64,000 nucleotides of DNA from Pseudomonadota bacterium (GTDB lineage: Bacteria; Desulfobacterota; Binatia; Binatales; Binataceae): contig JAJPIF010000030.1 of assembly GCA_021324885.1 (NCBI GenBank), forward strand, positions 1 through 64,000. Direction: 5' to 3'. Below are positions 40,797 to 49,309 of this stretch, piece after piece. The notes under the pieces were generated by a model that did no database searches, was not told the origin of the DNA, and worked only from the letters and a program-made list of their open reading frames with translations. Made by a program: the position numbers and the translations under genes. The number at the start of each line of letters is the position of its first letter. Within the stretch, counting starts at the first letter, position 1.

Positions 40797-43700
40797 TCAC
40801 CGAATCGACAGCTCCACGCGCGCGCCCTTGTTTTGTCCCTGCTCGCTGATATCGGGCGTGGTCACCGCCAGGCGCCCCGGATCGATCCTTTCTCCCAGGT
40901 ATTTTCTAACCGCCACCGCCCTGTCCGTGGCCAATCTTTTGAGGTCATTATCGGTAACCTTGGTGTGGGCCAGCAGCAGCTTTTTCATCTGGTCCGGCGG
41001 CAGCGACTTGTCCAGGCCCAGAAAATCACGCGGCTTGTCGAATTTGGCCTTTTTGTAAGCGATCTTCAGGTACTTGTCGTACTCGCCGGGCGCCAGCGTT
41101 ACGCTGGAGAGACTGGCGATCTCGCCTCGCTCTCCAAGCGCGTCGAGCTTTTGCTTTTTGATCAGCCGCTCGACCATCACCTCGCGCAGGCCAGGGCGGT
41201 CCACCGCGGGATCGACCCATCCGGTAATATTCAGGCGCAGCGCGGGCCGATTCTCCATCGCTTTGGCCAAAGTGGACAGCCGGCTGATGCTGTCGGGCGT
41301 GAGCGTGGCCAGTCCCGGCGGGAAATCCACCTGATTCAACTGTTGGTGGGCGCTGCTCCCCGCGATGGAAGCGAGCACCGAGAACGGCGAGGTGACCACC
41401 TTCATGACCAGGTTGGTCACCACCTTGAGGATCAGGGCGCCAATATTGAACTGCGGGTCGTTGAGCGAGCCGGACACCGGTATCGTCAAGTTGATTTCAC
41501 CGTGCGGGTTCTTCAGCAGGTCAACGGCCAGCGCGATCGGCAGATTAATCGCGCTGGGGCTGTTCACCTTCGGGCCGAAAGTAAGCTGGCTCAGAAACAG
41601 GTGATTGGTGGCGGTCAACTGCCGGTTTTGCAGCAGGTAGTGGACATTGACGTTAAGCGTGCCTTTGGTAATCGGATAGCCGGTGTACTTGGCGGAGTAA
41701 GGACTGAGATTGGTCAGTTCCACGCCGTTAGCCTCGCCCTTGATATCAACGAAAGCCTCGGGCGCCAGCGGGCTGATCGATCCAGTAATGTCGAGCGGCG
41801 CGCTGGAATTGATCTCGCCGCGCAGTTTTACGTCAGCGGGACGGGTCGAGCCGGTGCTGAAGGCCCCGATTCTGCCCGCGATGTGAGTGAGGTTGGCGGA
41901 GTAGTGCGGCTTGATAAAGTTGTCCGTGTAGTTGACCGAACCGCCCTGCAACAAGATCCGGCCAAGGCTGATATCGGCGGGAAACGGCGCCGGGGTTTTG
42001 CTCGATGCCGCTTGCGCGGGAGCGGCCGATTTTTTGGGCGCTGCGGCCGCCGGGGTCCCTTTGGCATTCCCGGTTATGTCGCGCAGGTTCAGCTTGCCCG
42101 CGCTGCTCAGAATCAGACGCGTGTAGAAATCCGCCAGCGTCAGCTCGCCGATTTTAACGCGCGGACGCCTGTCTCCGATTTGCGCTTCGATGCGCGAGGC
42201 GCGCAGCACTTTCCAGCGCAGGAACCTCTGCTTCGTTGTCGCATCATGCACGCGCACATCCCCGACCATCACATCGCCGCGGTAACCGACGCGCAAATTA
42301 TCTTGCGCGCGAGCCAGATTCAGGTCGCCGTTCATGGTCAAAGCCGCGCGGGTGATCTTGGCATTGACCAGGCTGGCGACATATACACCTGCCGGAGTTA
42401 AATCCAGTCGATTCGTCACAATATGGATCTTCGCCGCGAGCGGCTTGACGGCGGCGGTCCCCTCGGCCTTGAATTTTCCCTGCGGCTTCAAAATGCCGTC
42501 GGCCTCGACGCCAAATGCCTTGCTGAAATCGCTCGACACATTCTTCACATGAATATTCAGCGGCGCGACCTGGATATGAATCGGGCCGGGTCCGCTGTCG
42601 TCTTCAACCTCAGTTTCGACGTTCTCGATCGCTACCGATCCGATTTGATATTGCCATCCGGGTGCTGCCGCGCCGGCACTGCCCCCGGACCCTGGAATTG
42701 ACATCACCGGCTGATGCTGAACTCCGGCCCCACCGCCCGGCGGTTGTGTCTGTTTGGCATCGCTGGGCACGGCGGCCGGAACCTGCAAAGCCGGCGGCGG
42801 GCGCAGAAAGGAAGTCAGGCTGAGCGCGCCGTCGCGGCTGCGCTGTGCGAACAGGCGCAGCTTGTCCAATCGAACCTCTTTGACGTCCGCGCGGCGAGCG
42901 TTCAAATCGACCTGATTCAATGTGACTACGAGATGGTCGAATTGCACGGGCTTCTGCACCTCGCCGGGCGCCCGCAATTCCACACCGTCGAGCGCAACAC
43001 TACTCGGCTTGATTAACGCCTCAAACCGGCCGCCGGCCAGCTCCGCCTGCACAATCGTCTGTGCGCTCAGCTTGCCTGAGGCAAGCGTGCCGGCCCAAAA
43101 CGGCTGCGCGTAAGCCTGCAAGGGGACAAGGTCGATCTTGTCCAATGCGGCCGTGCTCGCGACGCTTGAATGCGGCAAATCAAACGTGCCATTGAGCTTG
43201 ATCGAACCCTGCCCGATGCCCGCCTGGATCTCGAATGAAGCCGGGGCCGCCTGCTTGTTGGTATCGAAATTTTTGAATCCGATATTCACACCCTTGAGCA
43301 CCAGCGTGACGGGTGAGGCGGTAGTATTGTCGCGCACCGTAAACTCGCTGTTTGTTAGATCGAAGGAGCGCACGACCAGATGAAGCGGCGCGCTTTGCGG
43401 TTGCGCGCCCACTGACGTACCGGAACCGCCGGAGGGGGCGGTCAGGCTGCTGAAGTTGGTCCTGCCGCCGCGATTTCGTACCAGTCCGGAGCGCAAACCG
43501 TCGATCGCGACATCGCCCAGAATGGCGACGCGGTTGAGCGGATCGACCTGCCTCAGCGGTATCGTCGCGGAGTTGAAGCTGACCAGCGGCGCGTTGCCGG
43601 CGTCGCGCACATCAAGCTTGTCCACCCGGATCGATCCGGACAGATGCACGACCGGTCCGCTGCGAGGCTGCAGAAAATGCACCTGTAATTTGGTTGACAG

Positions 43701-44492
43701 AGTTCCCTGCGGAATTTTGACGGGAACCAGGTGGGTGAGATAGGCGCCGATTCGCGTCAGGTTCAGATTTTTAAGTTTCAGATCGAGCATCGAATCGGGC
43801 ACCGCGGCAAACGGCTTGGCCATCCCCTCCAGGCGAAATGGGCTGCCGTCGACTACCATCCGCACCAGCGGCTGGACATAAATCTCGACGTCGGCGGGCA
43901 GATTGGCAATAAATGGTATCCCCACCTCGATCTGCTCGATGGTGTGATGTTCGTGAAACGCCTGGTCGTCGAATCGGACCTGCCCGTCGCTGACCAGTAT
44001 GTTCGAGATCGAGAAGCGCGACCGCCGCGGCGCCGACGTCGGTTGTGGCGCGGGCGTCTTGGTCTGACCTTCGATCAGATCGGAGAAATTGAAGCGCTGA
44101 TCCGGCGTGCGCACCACATGCAGTTCGGGGCGCTCGATCGTCATTTCCTGGATGACCGGCGCGAGCCGGTACAGCGAACTCCACGACGCCTTGACCCGCA
44201 GCTTCCCGATTTCGGCGAAACGCTCCTGGCTGCCGCGCTCGTTAATCCGCAGAGCATCGGCGCTCAGGCACAGCGTATAGGGGTTGAAACGGACTTTGCC
44301 GACGCTCGCCCGCCGGTGCAGCGATGCAGACAGGCTGCCGCTGACAATATGGTGGATCAGCAGGGGGACGCCGACGAATCCGCCCAGCGTGAAGATGGCT
44401 AACGCTGCCGCCACAACCCATGCCGTTATCCGCACCCATCGCAAGCGTCCCCAATTGGCAAGACGCGTCATCACGGCTTTTATACGGTTCAT
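40797..44492 (-). CDS. Large AsmA-like/DUF748 envelope protein
   Basis: A 1231-residue protein anchored by an N-terminal membrane helix (about residues 18-50, WVRITAWVVAAALAIFTLGG). The rest is repeated beta-strand, DUF748/AsmA-like domains (ALRINERGSQERFAEIGKLRVKASWSSLYRLAPVIQEMTIERPELHVVRT is typical), with a C-terminal region of repeated Ala/Leu-rich segments ending in an OmpA-like-looking ITGWVDPAVDRPGLREVMVERL. Such proteins bridge the periplasm and are linked to lipid transport or outer-membrane organisation. ATG 44492 with AAGGGTGA upstream is preferred to the longer ORF. It is divergent from the CoA-transferase pair. Confidence 0.85.
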   Translation of the reverse strand: MNRIKAVMTRLANWGRLRWVRITAWVVAAALAIFTLGGFVGVPLLIHHIVSGSLSASLHRRASVGKVRFNPYTLCLSADALRINERGSQERFAEIGKLRVKASWSSLYRLAPVIQEMTIERPELHVVRTPDQRFNFSDLIEGQTKTPAPQPTSAPRRSRFSISNILVSDGQVRFDDQAFHEHHTIEQIEVGIPFIANLPADVEIYVQPLVRMVVDGSPFRLEGMAKPFAAVPDSMLDLKLKNLNLTRIGAYLTHLVPVKIPQGTLSTKLQVHFLQPRSGPVVHLSGSIRVDKLDVRDAGNAPLVSFNSATIPLRQVDPLNRVAILGDVAIDGLRSGLVRNRGGRTNFSSLTAPSGGSGTSVGAQPQSAPLHLVVRSFDLTNSEFTVRDNTTASPVTLVLKGVNIGFKNFDTNKQAAPASFEIQAGIGQGSIKLNGTFDLPHSSVASTAALDKIDLVPLQAYAQPFWAGTLASGKLSAQTIVQAELAGGRFEALIKPSSVALDGVELRAPGEVQKPVQFDHLVVTLNQVDLNARRADVKEVRLDKLRLFAQRSRDGALSLTSFLRPPPALQVPAAVPSDAKQTQPPGGGAGVQHQPVMSIPGSGGSAGAAAPGWQYQIGSVAIENVETEVEDDSGPGPIHIQVAPLNIHVKNVSSDFSKAFGVEADGILKPQGKFKAEGTAAVKPLAAKIHIVTNRLDLTPAGVYVASLVNAKITRAALTMNGDLNLARAQDNLRVGYRGDVMVGDVRVHDATTKQRFLRWKVLRASRIEAQIGDRRPRVKIGELTLADFYTRLILSSAGKLNLRDITGNAKGTPAAAAPKKSAAPAQAASSKTPAPFPADISLGRILLQGGSVNYTDNFIKPHYSANLTHIAGRIGAFSTGSTRPADVKLRGEINSSAPLDITGSISPLAPEAFVDIKGEANGVELTNLSPYSAKYTGYPITKGTLNVNVHYLLQNRQLTATNHLFLSQLTFGPKVNSPSAINLPIALAVDLLKNPHGEINLTIPVSGSLNDPQFNIGALILKVVTNLVMKVVTSPFSVLASIAGSSAHQQLNQVDFPPGLATLTPDSISRLSTLAKAMENRPALRLNITGWVDPAVDRPGLREVMVERLIKKQKLDALGERGEIASLSSVTLAPGEYDKYLKIAYKKAKFDKPRDFLGLDKSLPPDQMKKLLLAHTKVTDNDLKRLATDRAVAVRKYLGERIDPGRLAVTTPDISEQGQNKGARVELSIR

Positions 44493-44743
44493 TGGGTCAC
44501 CCTTCGCGCCCGCGACCTCTGATTTGCGCAAGCCATCCTACACGCAGCATGGCCGCTCGCGCCAAGCCCGAAGCGGGACAACCGTGGCGGGCCCGTATGG
44601 GCACGCGCGACGCCTTTCTCGACCCGCTACAATTTTCGGCAAACGCGGGCGCGAACACCCTTGCGCAACCGCATCGAATCTGCGCTACAAAGGAGACGGC
44701 CGCGCGTGCTCGGGATAGGCGCGGCTTGACGAGGTGCGTCATC

Positions 44744-45955
44744 GTGGATCTTTCCAATCAGCCGCTCGCAGGAGTGCGGGTCCTGGACCTGACCCGCCAC
44801 GTGGCCGGGCCGATGTGCACCAAACTGCTCGCCGATTACGGCGCCGATGTAATTAAGATCGAACAGCCGGGGCGCGGCGACCCCGCCCGCTGGATTGGTC
44901 CGTTTGCCGGCGACATTCCCCATCCGGAGCGCAGCGGCTTGTTCCTGCATCTCAATACCAACAAGCGCGGCCTCACCCTCGATCTCAAATCGGGCACCGG
45001 GCGCGAGATATTTCTAAAGCTGGCAAGCCGGGTGGATATCCTGGTCGAGAGTTTTCGCGCCGGGATGATGACTTCGCTCGGCCTGGATTACGCAACTCTT
45101 CGCCAACTCAATCCGCGCCTGGTAATGACCTCGATCAGCAACTTCGGCCAGAGCGGGCCGTATCGCGACTGGAGCGCCTCGGAACTGGTGCTCTACGCGA
45201 TGGGTCACGAGATGTGGGGGACGGGATCGCCCGATGCGGAACCGGCTGGGGTGGCGAACAAGCTCAACCTGCATCTGGCCGGCCAGGCTGCCTGTCTGGC
45301 GACGCTGTCCGTTTATTTCGGCGCGCAACTTTCCGGCCGCGGCCAGCACATCGACTTGTCGATCATGGAAGTGCTGGCTGCGGCGCCCGATCGGCGCGGC
45401 GTCGCGCTGGTTGCTTACCAATACTGCGGTGATCGGCTGCGCCGCCAGCCAGCCGCCCGCGTGCTCGATCCGCCGCCGTTTATGAATCAATGCGCGGACG
45501 GACTCTTCGAGATCCTCGTCGGCATCGATCGCTGGGACGCCTTCGTCCGGGCGGTAGGAGAAGACTGGATCAAGGATCCGAGCTTTAAGCCGCCCGTGCG
45601 CGACCCCATGATAACTGAGCGATTTAATCGGCATTGGCGTCCGTGGGTCATCACCCGAACCAAGCGCGAGCTGACCCAGCGATTTCAGGAGGGCGGTGTG
45701 CCCTGCGCACCGCTCAACACCGTTGCCGATTTGGCCGGCGATGAGCAACTGATGCAGCGAGACTTCTTCGTCGGCATCGATCATCCGTTGGCGGGGCGCC
45801 TGATCTATCCGGGAGCACCGTTCAAGATGAATCAGACCGCATATGTGATTCGCCGGCCGGCGCCGATGCTCGGACAGCACAATGCGGAAATTTTCGGCGG
45901 ACTCGGCTACACCGCCGCCGACCTTGCCGCGCTCAGCGCCAACGCGGTGATCTGA
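44744..45955 (+). CDS. CaiB/BaiF CoA-transferase, subunit lacking the catalytic Asp
   Basis: A 403-residue class III CoA-transferase homologue (LADYGADVIKIEQPGRGDPARW, LNTNKRGLTLDL, VESFRAGMMTSLGLDYATL, S-G-R-G-Q-H-I-D-L). At the catalytic position it has L176 (KLNLHLAGQ), not Asp. Start is GTG 44744 with GAGGTGCGTC upstream; an ATG-free longer frame is rejected. The downstream gene, 24 bases away, keeps the Asp. The pair thus matches the layout at 31672-34200 and BbsE/BbsF-type heteromers. A candidate -10 TACAAT lies at 44628-44633, in the gap to the divergent DUF748 gene. Confidence 0.88.
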   Translation: MDLSNQPLAGVRVLDLTRHVAGPMCTKLLADYGADVIKIEQPGRGDPARWIGPFAGDIPHPERSGLFLHLNTNKRGLTLDLKSGTGREIFLKLASRVDILVESFRAGMMTSLGLDYATLRQLNPRLVMTSISNFGQSGPYRDWSASELVLYAMGHEMWGTGSPDAEPAGVANKLNLHLAGQAACLATLSVYFGAQLSGRGQHIDLSIMEVLAAAPDRRGVALVAYQYCGDRLRRQPAARVLDPPPFMNQCADGLFEILVGIDRWDAFVRAVGEDWIKDPSFKPPVRDPMITERFNRHWRPWVITRTKRELTQRFQEGGVPCAPLNTVADLAGDEQLMQRDFFVGIDHPLAGRLIYPGAPFKMNQTAYVIRRPAPMLGQHNAEIFGGLGYTAADLAALSANAVI

Positions 45956-45979
45956 GCCGCCACAGGGAGTTTTCTGCGA

Positions 45980-47281
45980 ATGAAACGGTTGCCATTGCAG
46001 GGTATTCGGATTCTTGACCTCGGTGTCGTTGCCGCCATTCCATACAGCACGATGGTGCTGGGGGACATGGGCGCCGAAGTCATACGGGTCGAGACCACCC
46101 AGGTTTTTCCCCACCTGACGCGTGGCGTGCTCGCGCGTCCTACTCGTGAACTGGCCAAACAGTGGATCACCACGTCGGGTGGATATCCCAACGATCGTGA
46201 CCCCGGCGAGCGCCCCTGGAACCGCTACCCGTTTTTCAACTACATGGCCCGCAACAAGCTGGGGATGACGGTCGATTTGCGCAAGCCCTCAGGCCGTGAA
46301 GTGTTCGCTCGCCTCGTCCGCATCAGCGACGCCATCATCGAAAACAACACTCCCAGCTCGCTGGAGCGCATGGGAATCACCTACGAATGGCTGTGCGGCA
46401 TCCGGCCTGACATCATTTTCGTGCGCCTGTCCTCCTTCGGCCAAACCGGACCGTATCGCGACTATCGCGCCTTCGGCCTTCAGACCGAATCGTTCTGCGG
46501 CCATGACCTGTTGGGCCGCTACCGCGATCGCGATCCGAGCCACAATTCCTGGGCCGTGCCCTCCGACCATGCGGGCGGGATGAACGCCGCCATCGGATGC
46601 CTGATGGCGCTGATCCGGCGCCGCCGCACGGGCAGGGGCGAACTGGTTGACGTGTCGATGGTCGAGAGTTTCCTCAACGACATCGGCCATATCGTGATGG
46701 ACTACACGATGAACGGGCGCGTGCAGGAAAGTCTCGGTAATCGCGACCGCGACGCCGTGCAGGGAGTATATCGCTGCAAAGGCGATGACCGCTGGGTCGC
46801 CATCACGATCGCCACCGACGAGCACTGGCGCGGCTTTATCCAGGCAGCCGGAAATCCACTCTGGTGCAACGACCGGCGCTTCGGCACCGTATGCGATCGC
46901 ATCCGCAACCAGGACGAGCTCGATCCGCTGATCGAGCGCTGGACCCTGCAATATGAGCATCGCGCAGCCGCGGCGATCCTGCAGCACCACGGCGTCCCCG
47001 CCGGACCCGTCATGGACGACGCCGACGCCTATGAGGATCCGCATCTTAAGGCGCGCGGCTTTTTTGTGCCAATAGAGCAGGCCGACTGCGGAGAGCATCT
47101 GTATCCCGGCCCCGCCTGGAAGCTGTCGGAAACGCCAATCCAGATGCGCCATCCACCCGTCCGTCTGGGCGAGCACAACGAATACATATACAAACAATTG
47201 CTCGGCTACTCAGATCAGGAGTACGAGGAACTGGAACGCGAAGGCCACATCGGCACGGACTACGCCGCGCACATACCGTAG
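45980..47281 (+). CDS. CaiB/BaiF CoA-transferase, catalytic subunit of a pair
   Basis: A 433-residue class III CoA-transferase with GDMGAEVIRVETTQVFPHL, NYMARNKLGMTVDL, ENNTPSSLERMGITYEWL and T-G-R-G-E-L-V-D-V. D196 (VPSDHAGG) is the catalytic Asp by register. AGGGAG lies about ten bases before ATG 45980. The internal insert around residues 45-85 (THLTRGVLARPTRELAKQWITT) is longer than in single-domain paralogues. It is likely the catalytic partner of the upstream Asp-lacking gene. Confidence 0.93.
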   Translation: MKRLPLQGIRILDLGVVAAIPYSTMVLGDMGAEVIRVETTQVFPHLTRGVLARPTRELAKQWITTSGGYPNDRDPGERPWNRYPFFNYMARNKLGMTVDLRKPSGREVFARLVRISDAIIENNTPSSLERMGITYEWLCGIRPDIIFVRLSSFGQTGPYRDYRAFGLQTESFCGHDLLGRYRDRDPSHNSWAVPSDHAGGMNAAIGCLMALIRRRRTGRGELVDVSMVESFLNDIGHIVMDYTMNGRVQESLGNRDRDAVQGVYRCKGDDRWVAITIATDEHWRGFIQAAGNPLWCNDRRFGTVCDRIRNQDELDPLIERWTLQYEHRAAAAILQHHGVPAGPVMDDADAYEDPHLKARGFFVPIEQADCGEHLYPGPAWKLSETPIQMRHPPVRLGEHNEYIYKQLLGYSDQEYEELEREGHIGTDYAAHIP

Positions 47282-47510
47282 CGGGTTCCGGTCAGCCGGG
47301 AGAAACGCATCGGGAAAGCTCGATGGCCTGTTTTCAGACCAGCTCGAATCATTTCCAAAGCCGTCGCCTCCGGCATTGACCACAGCCTTAAAACGCCCGT
47401 CCTTAAATCTCAATCGGCACCGCGAACAGGCTGAGACAAAACCGGCGCTCATATTTGCAAATGGAGCTTCGGTCTTGTGAATCACCGTTCACTCTGGTAA
47501 ATAGCTCTTC

Positions 47511-48188
47511 GTGAGAAGCGTGGCCAAAGGTTCCCGCCGCGGCAGCCTGCGGGTGATCCGGCGCGAACGGCAGAATGAAATCTCGCGGGCGCATATTCTC
47601 GACGCCGCCGAGGATGCCTTTTCCGAAAAAGGCCTGAACGCGACGATTAAGGAAATCGCCGAAATGGCCGAATTCTCGGTCGGCGCCGTCTATATGTTTT
47701 TCGACGGCAAGGACGAGTTGCTCGCCGCGGTCTTCGAGCGCCATACGGACGCGTTTTTACAAACCATGCGCGACGCCGCCGCCGGCGCGGGCAGCGCACC
47801 CGCAAAACTCCATCGCATCTTTGACGCCCAATTCGGCTATTTCCGCAGCCATCCGAAATTCTACAAGCTCTTCGACCAGCTCTGGCGCGTGCGCTCGTGG
47901 GCGCTGCATTTTACTTCGGCCGAGCAAGGCTCCCAATGGTACCGCGAGGCGCTGGAAATTGTGGCGCGGGTGTTTCGCAACGGGATGGCGGCCGGCGAAC
48001 TGATCCAGGGCGACGCGATGGTTCACAGCTCGATCTTCGCCAACATCATCAGCGCGTACATCTCCCACTGGATTTATGAGCTGGCAAGCAAACGCAATGT
48101 CGATATCGATCGGATAGCGCCGGCCTCACAGGTCCATGCGTTAATCGATCGCGCATTCGTCAATCCGCACTCGGCGGATCAGACTTGA
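47511..48188 (+). CDS. TetR-family transcriptional regulator
   Basis: A 225-residue repressor. The N-terminal HTH is ISRAHILDAAEDAFSEKGLNATIKEIAEMAEFSVGAVYMFFDGKDELLAAVFERH, the classic TetR pattern, after an Arg-rich leader (RRGSLRVIRRERQNE). The C-terminal half is a helical ligand-binding domain. GTG 47511 is the ORF start; GTG 47520 is an alternative. It is upstream of the amidohydrolase and in the same direction as the whole catabolic module (48231-53396), which it may control. Confidence 0.9.
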   Translation: MRSVAKGSRRGSLRVIRRERQNEISRAHILDAAEDAFSEKGLNATIKEIAEMAEFSVGAVYMFFDGKDELLAAVFERHTDAFLQTMRDAAAGAGSAPAKLHRIFDAQFGYFRSHPKFYKLFDQLWRVRSWALHFTSAEQGSQWYREALEIVARVFRNGMAAGELIQGDAMVHSSIFANIISAYISHWIYELASKRNVDIDRIAPASQVHALIDRAFVNPHSADQT

Positions 48189-48230
48189 AAATTCACGCAC
48201 TATCCGTGCGGCTAGGAGGCTTTAAGTCCG

Positions 48231-49292
48231 ATGACAGACCAACGGCTGATCTCCTCGGATTCGCACGTGCAGACCACGCACGATGCCGTCAAGCAGCATC
48301 TGGCCAGCAGGTATCACGGCGAATACGACGACGTCATCAGCGCCGAGCAGCGCGCGATTGCGCAGAAGTTCGGCAAGGAGCGGACGGAGCTGGCGCGCAA
48401 GTTCACGCACGAGGCGTGGGGCCGCCCCGGCCATTACGATCCCCACGAACGTCTCAAGGACATGGACCGCGACGGCGTTGACGCCGAAGTGCTCTACTGC
48501 GAGGTTGGCGGCTTCCGCATTTACCACAAGATGAAGGGATGCTGGCGCGAGGCGTTCCAGGCCTTCAACGACACGCTGGTCGATTTCGCCTCCGCAAATC
48601 CGCGCCGTTTGCTGGTCTCCTACCAGATTCCGCTGATCGATATCGATTACGCGGTGAAGGAAGTGGAGCGGCTGGCCCGTCAGGGTGCGCGCTCGGTCCA
48701 GCTTCCCAGCTTCCCCGCCGATTTGGGCCTGCCCGACTATCACGACCATCGCTACGATCCGCTGTGGTCGGTTTTGCAGGAAGCCGGGATTCCGATCAGC
48801 CATCATCTGGAAGTCAAATCATCGTTGGGCGACGTGTACCTGCGCGATCCCACTCCGCAAAAAGGCATCCACAATTCGCTGCCATGCACCGCGCTGGCCG
48901 AAACGCTCGGCTTCTGGATCCTGACCGGCACGCTGGAGCGCTTCCCCAATCTCAGGATCGTGCTGGTCGAGCCGGGACTGGCCTGGATTCCCTTCCAGCT
49001 CGACGTGCTCGACAGCTTTGCTCAGGGCCCATACGATTTTCCGGGACTCAAGGAGCTCCCCAGCTTCTACTTCCATCGCAATTTCTTTCTGACTTTCGTC
49101 GATGACGCCCGCGGCGTGCGGATGCGCCATGAGATCGGCCTGGACAACATCATGTGGTCAACCGACTATCCGCATCCGGCGACTTCGTGGCCGCGCTCGC
49201 GTGAGATCGTGGACCGTCAATTCCAGGGGGTGCCGGCGCAGGAGCGCTACCAGATGGTGTGCGGCAACGCGGCGCGGATCTACGGCTTGTAG
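48231..49292 (+). CDS. Amidohydrolase-2 family protein (metal-dependent hydrolase or decarboxylase)
   Basis: A 353-residue TIM-barrel amidohydrolase. Metal ligands can be placed at D10-x-H12 (SSDSHV), H191/H192 (PISHHLE) and D312 (MWSTDYPHP); E248 in VEPGLAWIP also fits the family. This group includes decarboxylases and C-C or ring-opening hydrolases in aromatic degradation. AGGAGG is 12 bases before ATG 48231. It stands between the TetR gene and the double CoA-transferase, so a role in the same pathway is likely. Confidence 0.9.
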   Translation: MTDQRLISSDSHVQTTHDAVKQHLASRYHGEYDDVISAEQRAIAQKFGKERTELARKFTHEAWGRPGHYDPHERLKDMDRDGVDAEVLYCEVGGFRIYHKMKGCWREAFQAFNDTLVDFASANPRRLLVSYQIPLIDIDYAVKEVERLARQGARSVQLPSFPADLGLPDYHDHRYDPLWSVLQEAGIPISHHLEVKSSLGDVYLRDPTPQKGIHNSLPCTALAETLGFWILTGTLERFPNLRIVLVEPGLAWIPFQLDVLDSFAQGPYDFPGLKELPSFYFHRNFFLTFVDDARGVRMRHEIGLDNIMWSTDYPHPATSWPRSREIVDRQFQGVPAQERYQMVCGNAARIYGL

Positions 49293-49309
49293 GCCTTGGG
49301 AGAAAGCAG

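Noticed and set aside
40779-42401. 540-codon plus-strand frame
   Set aside because: Antisense to the DUF748 gene, composition is that of a shadow frame.
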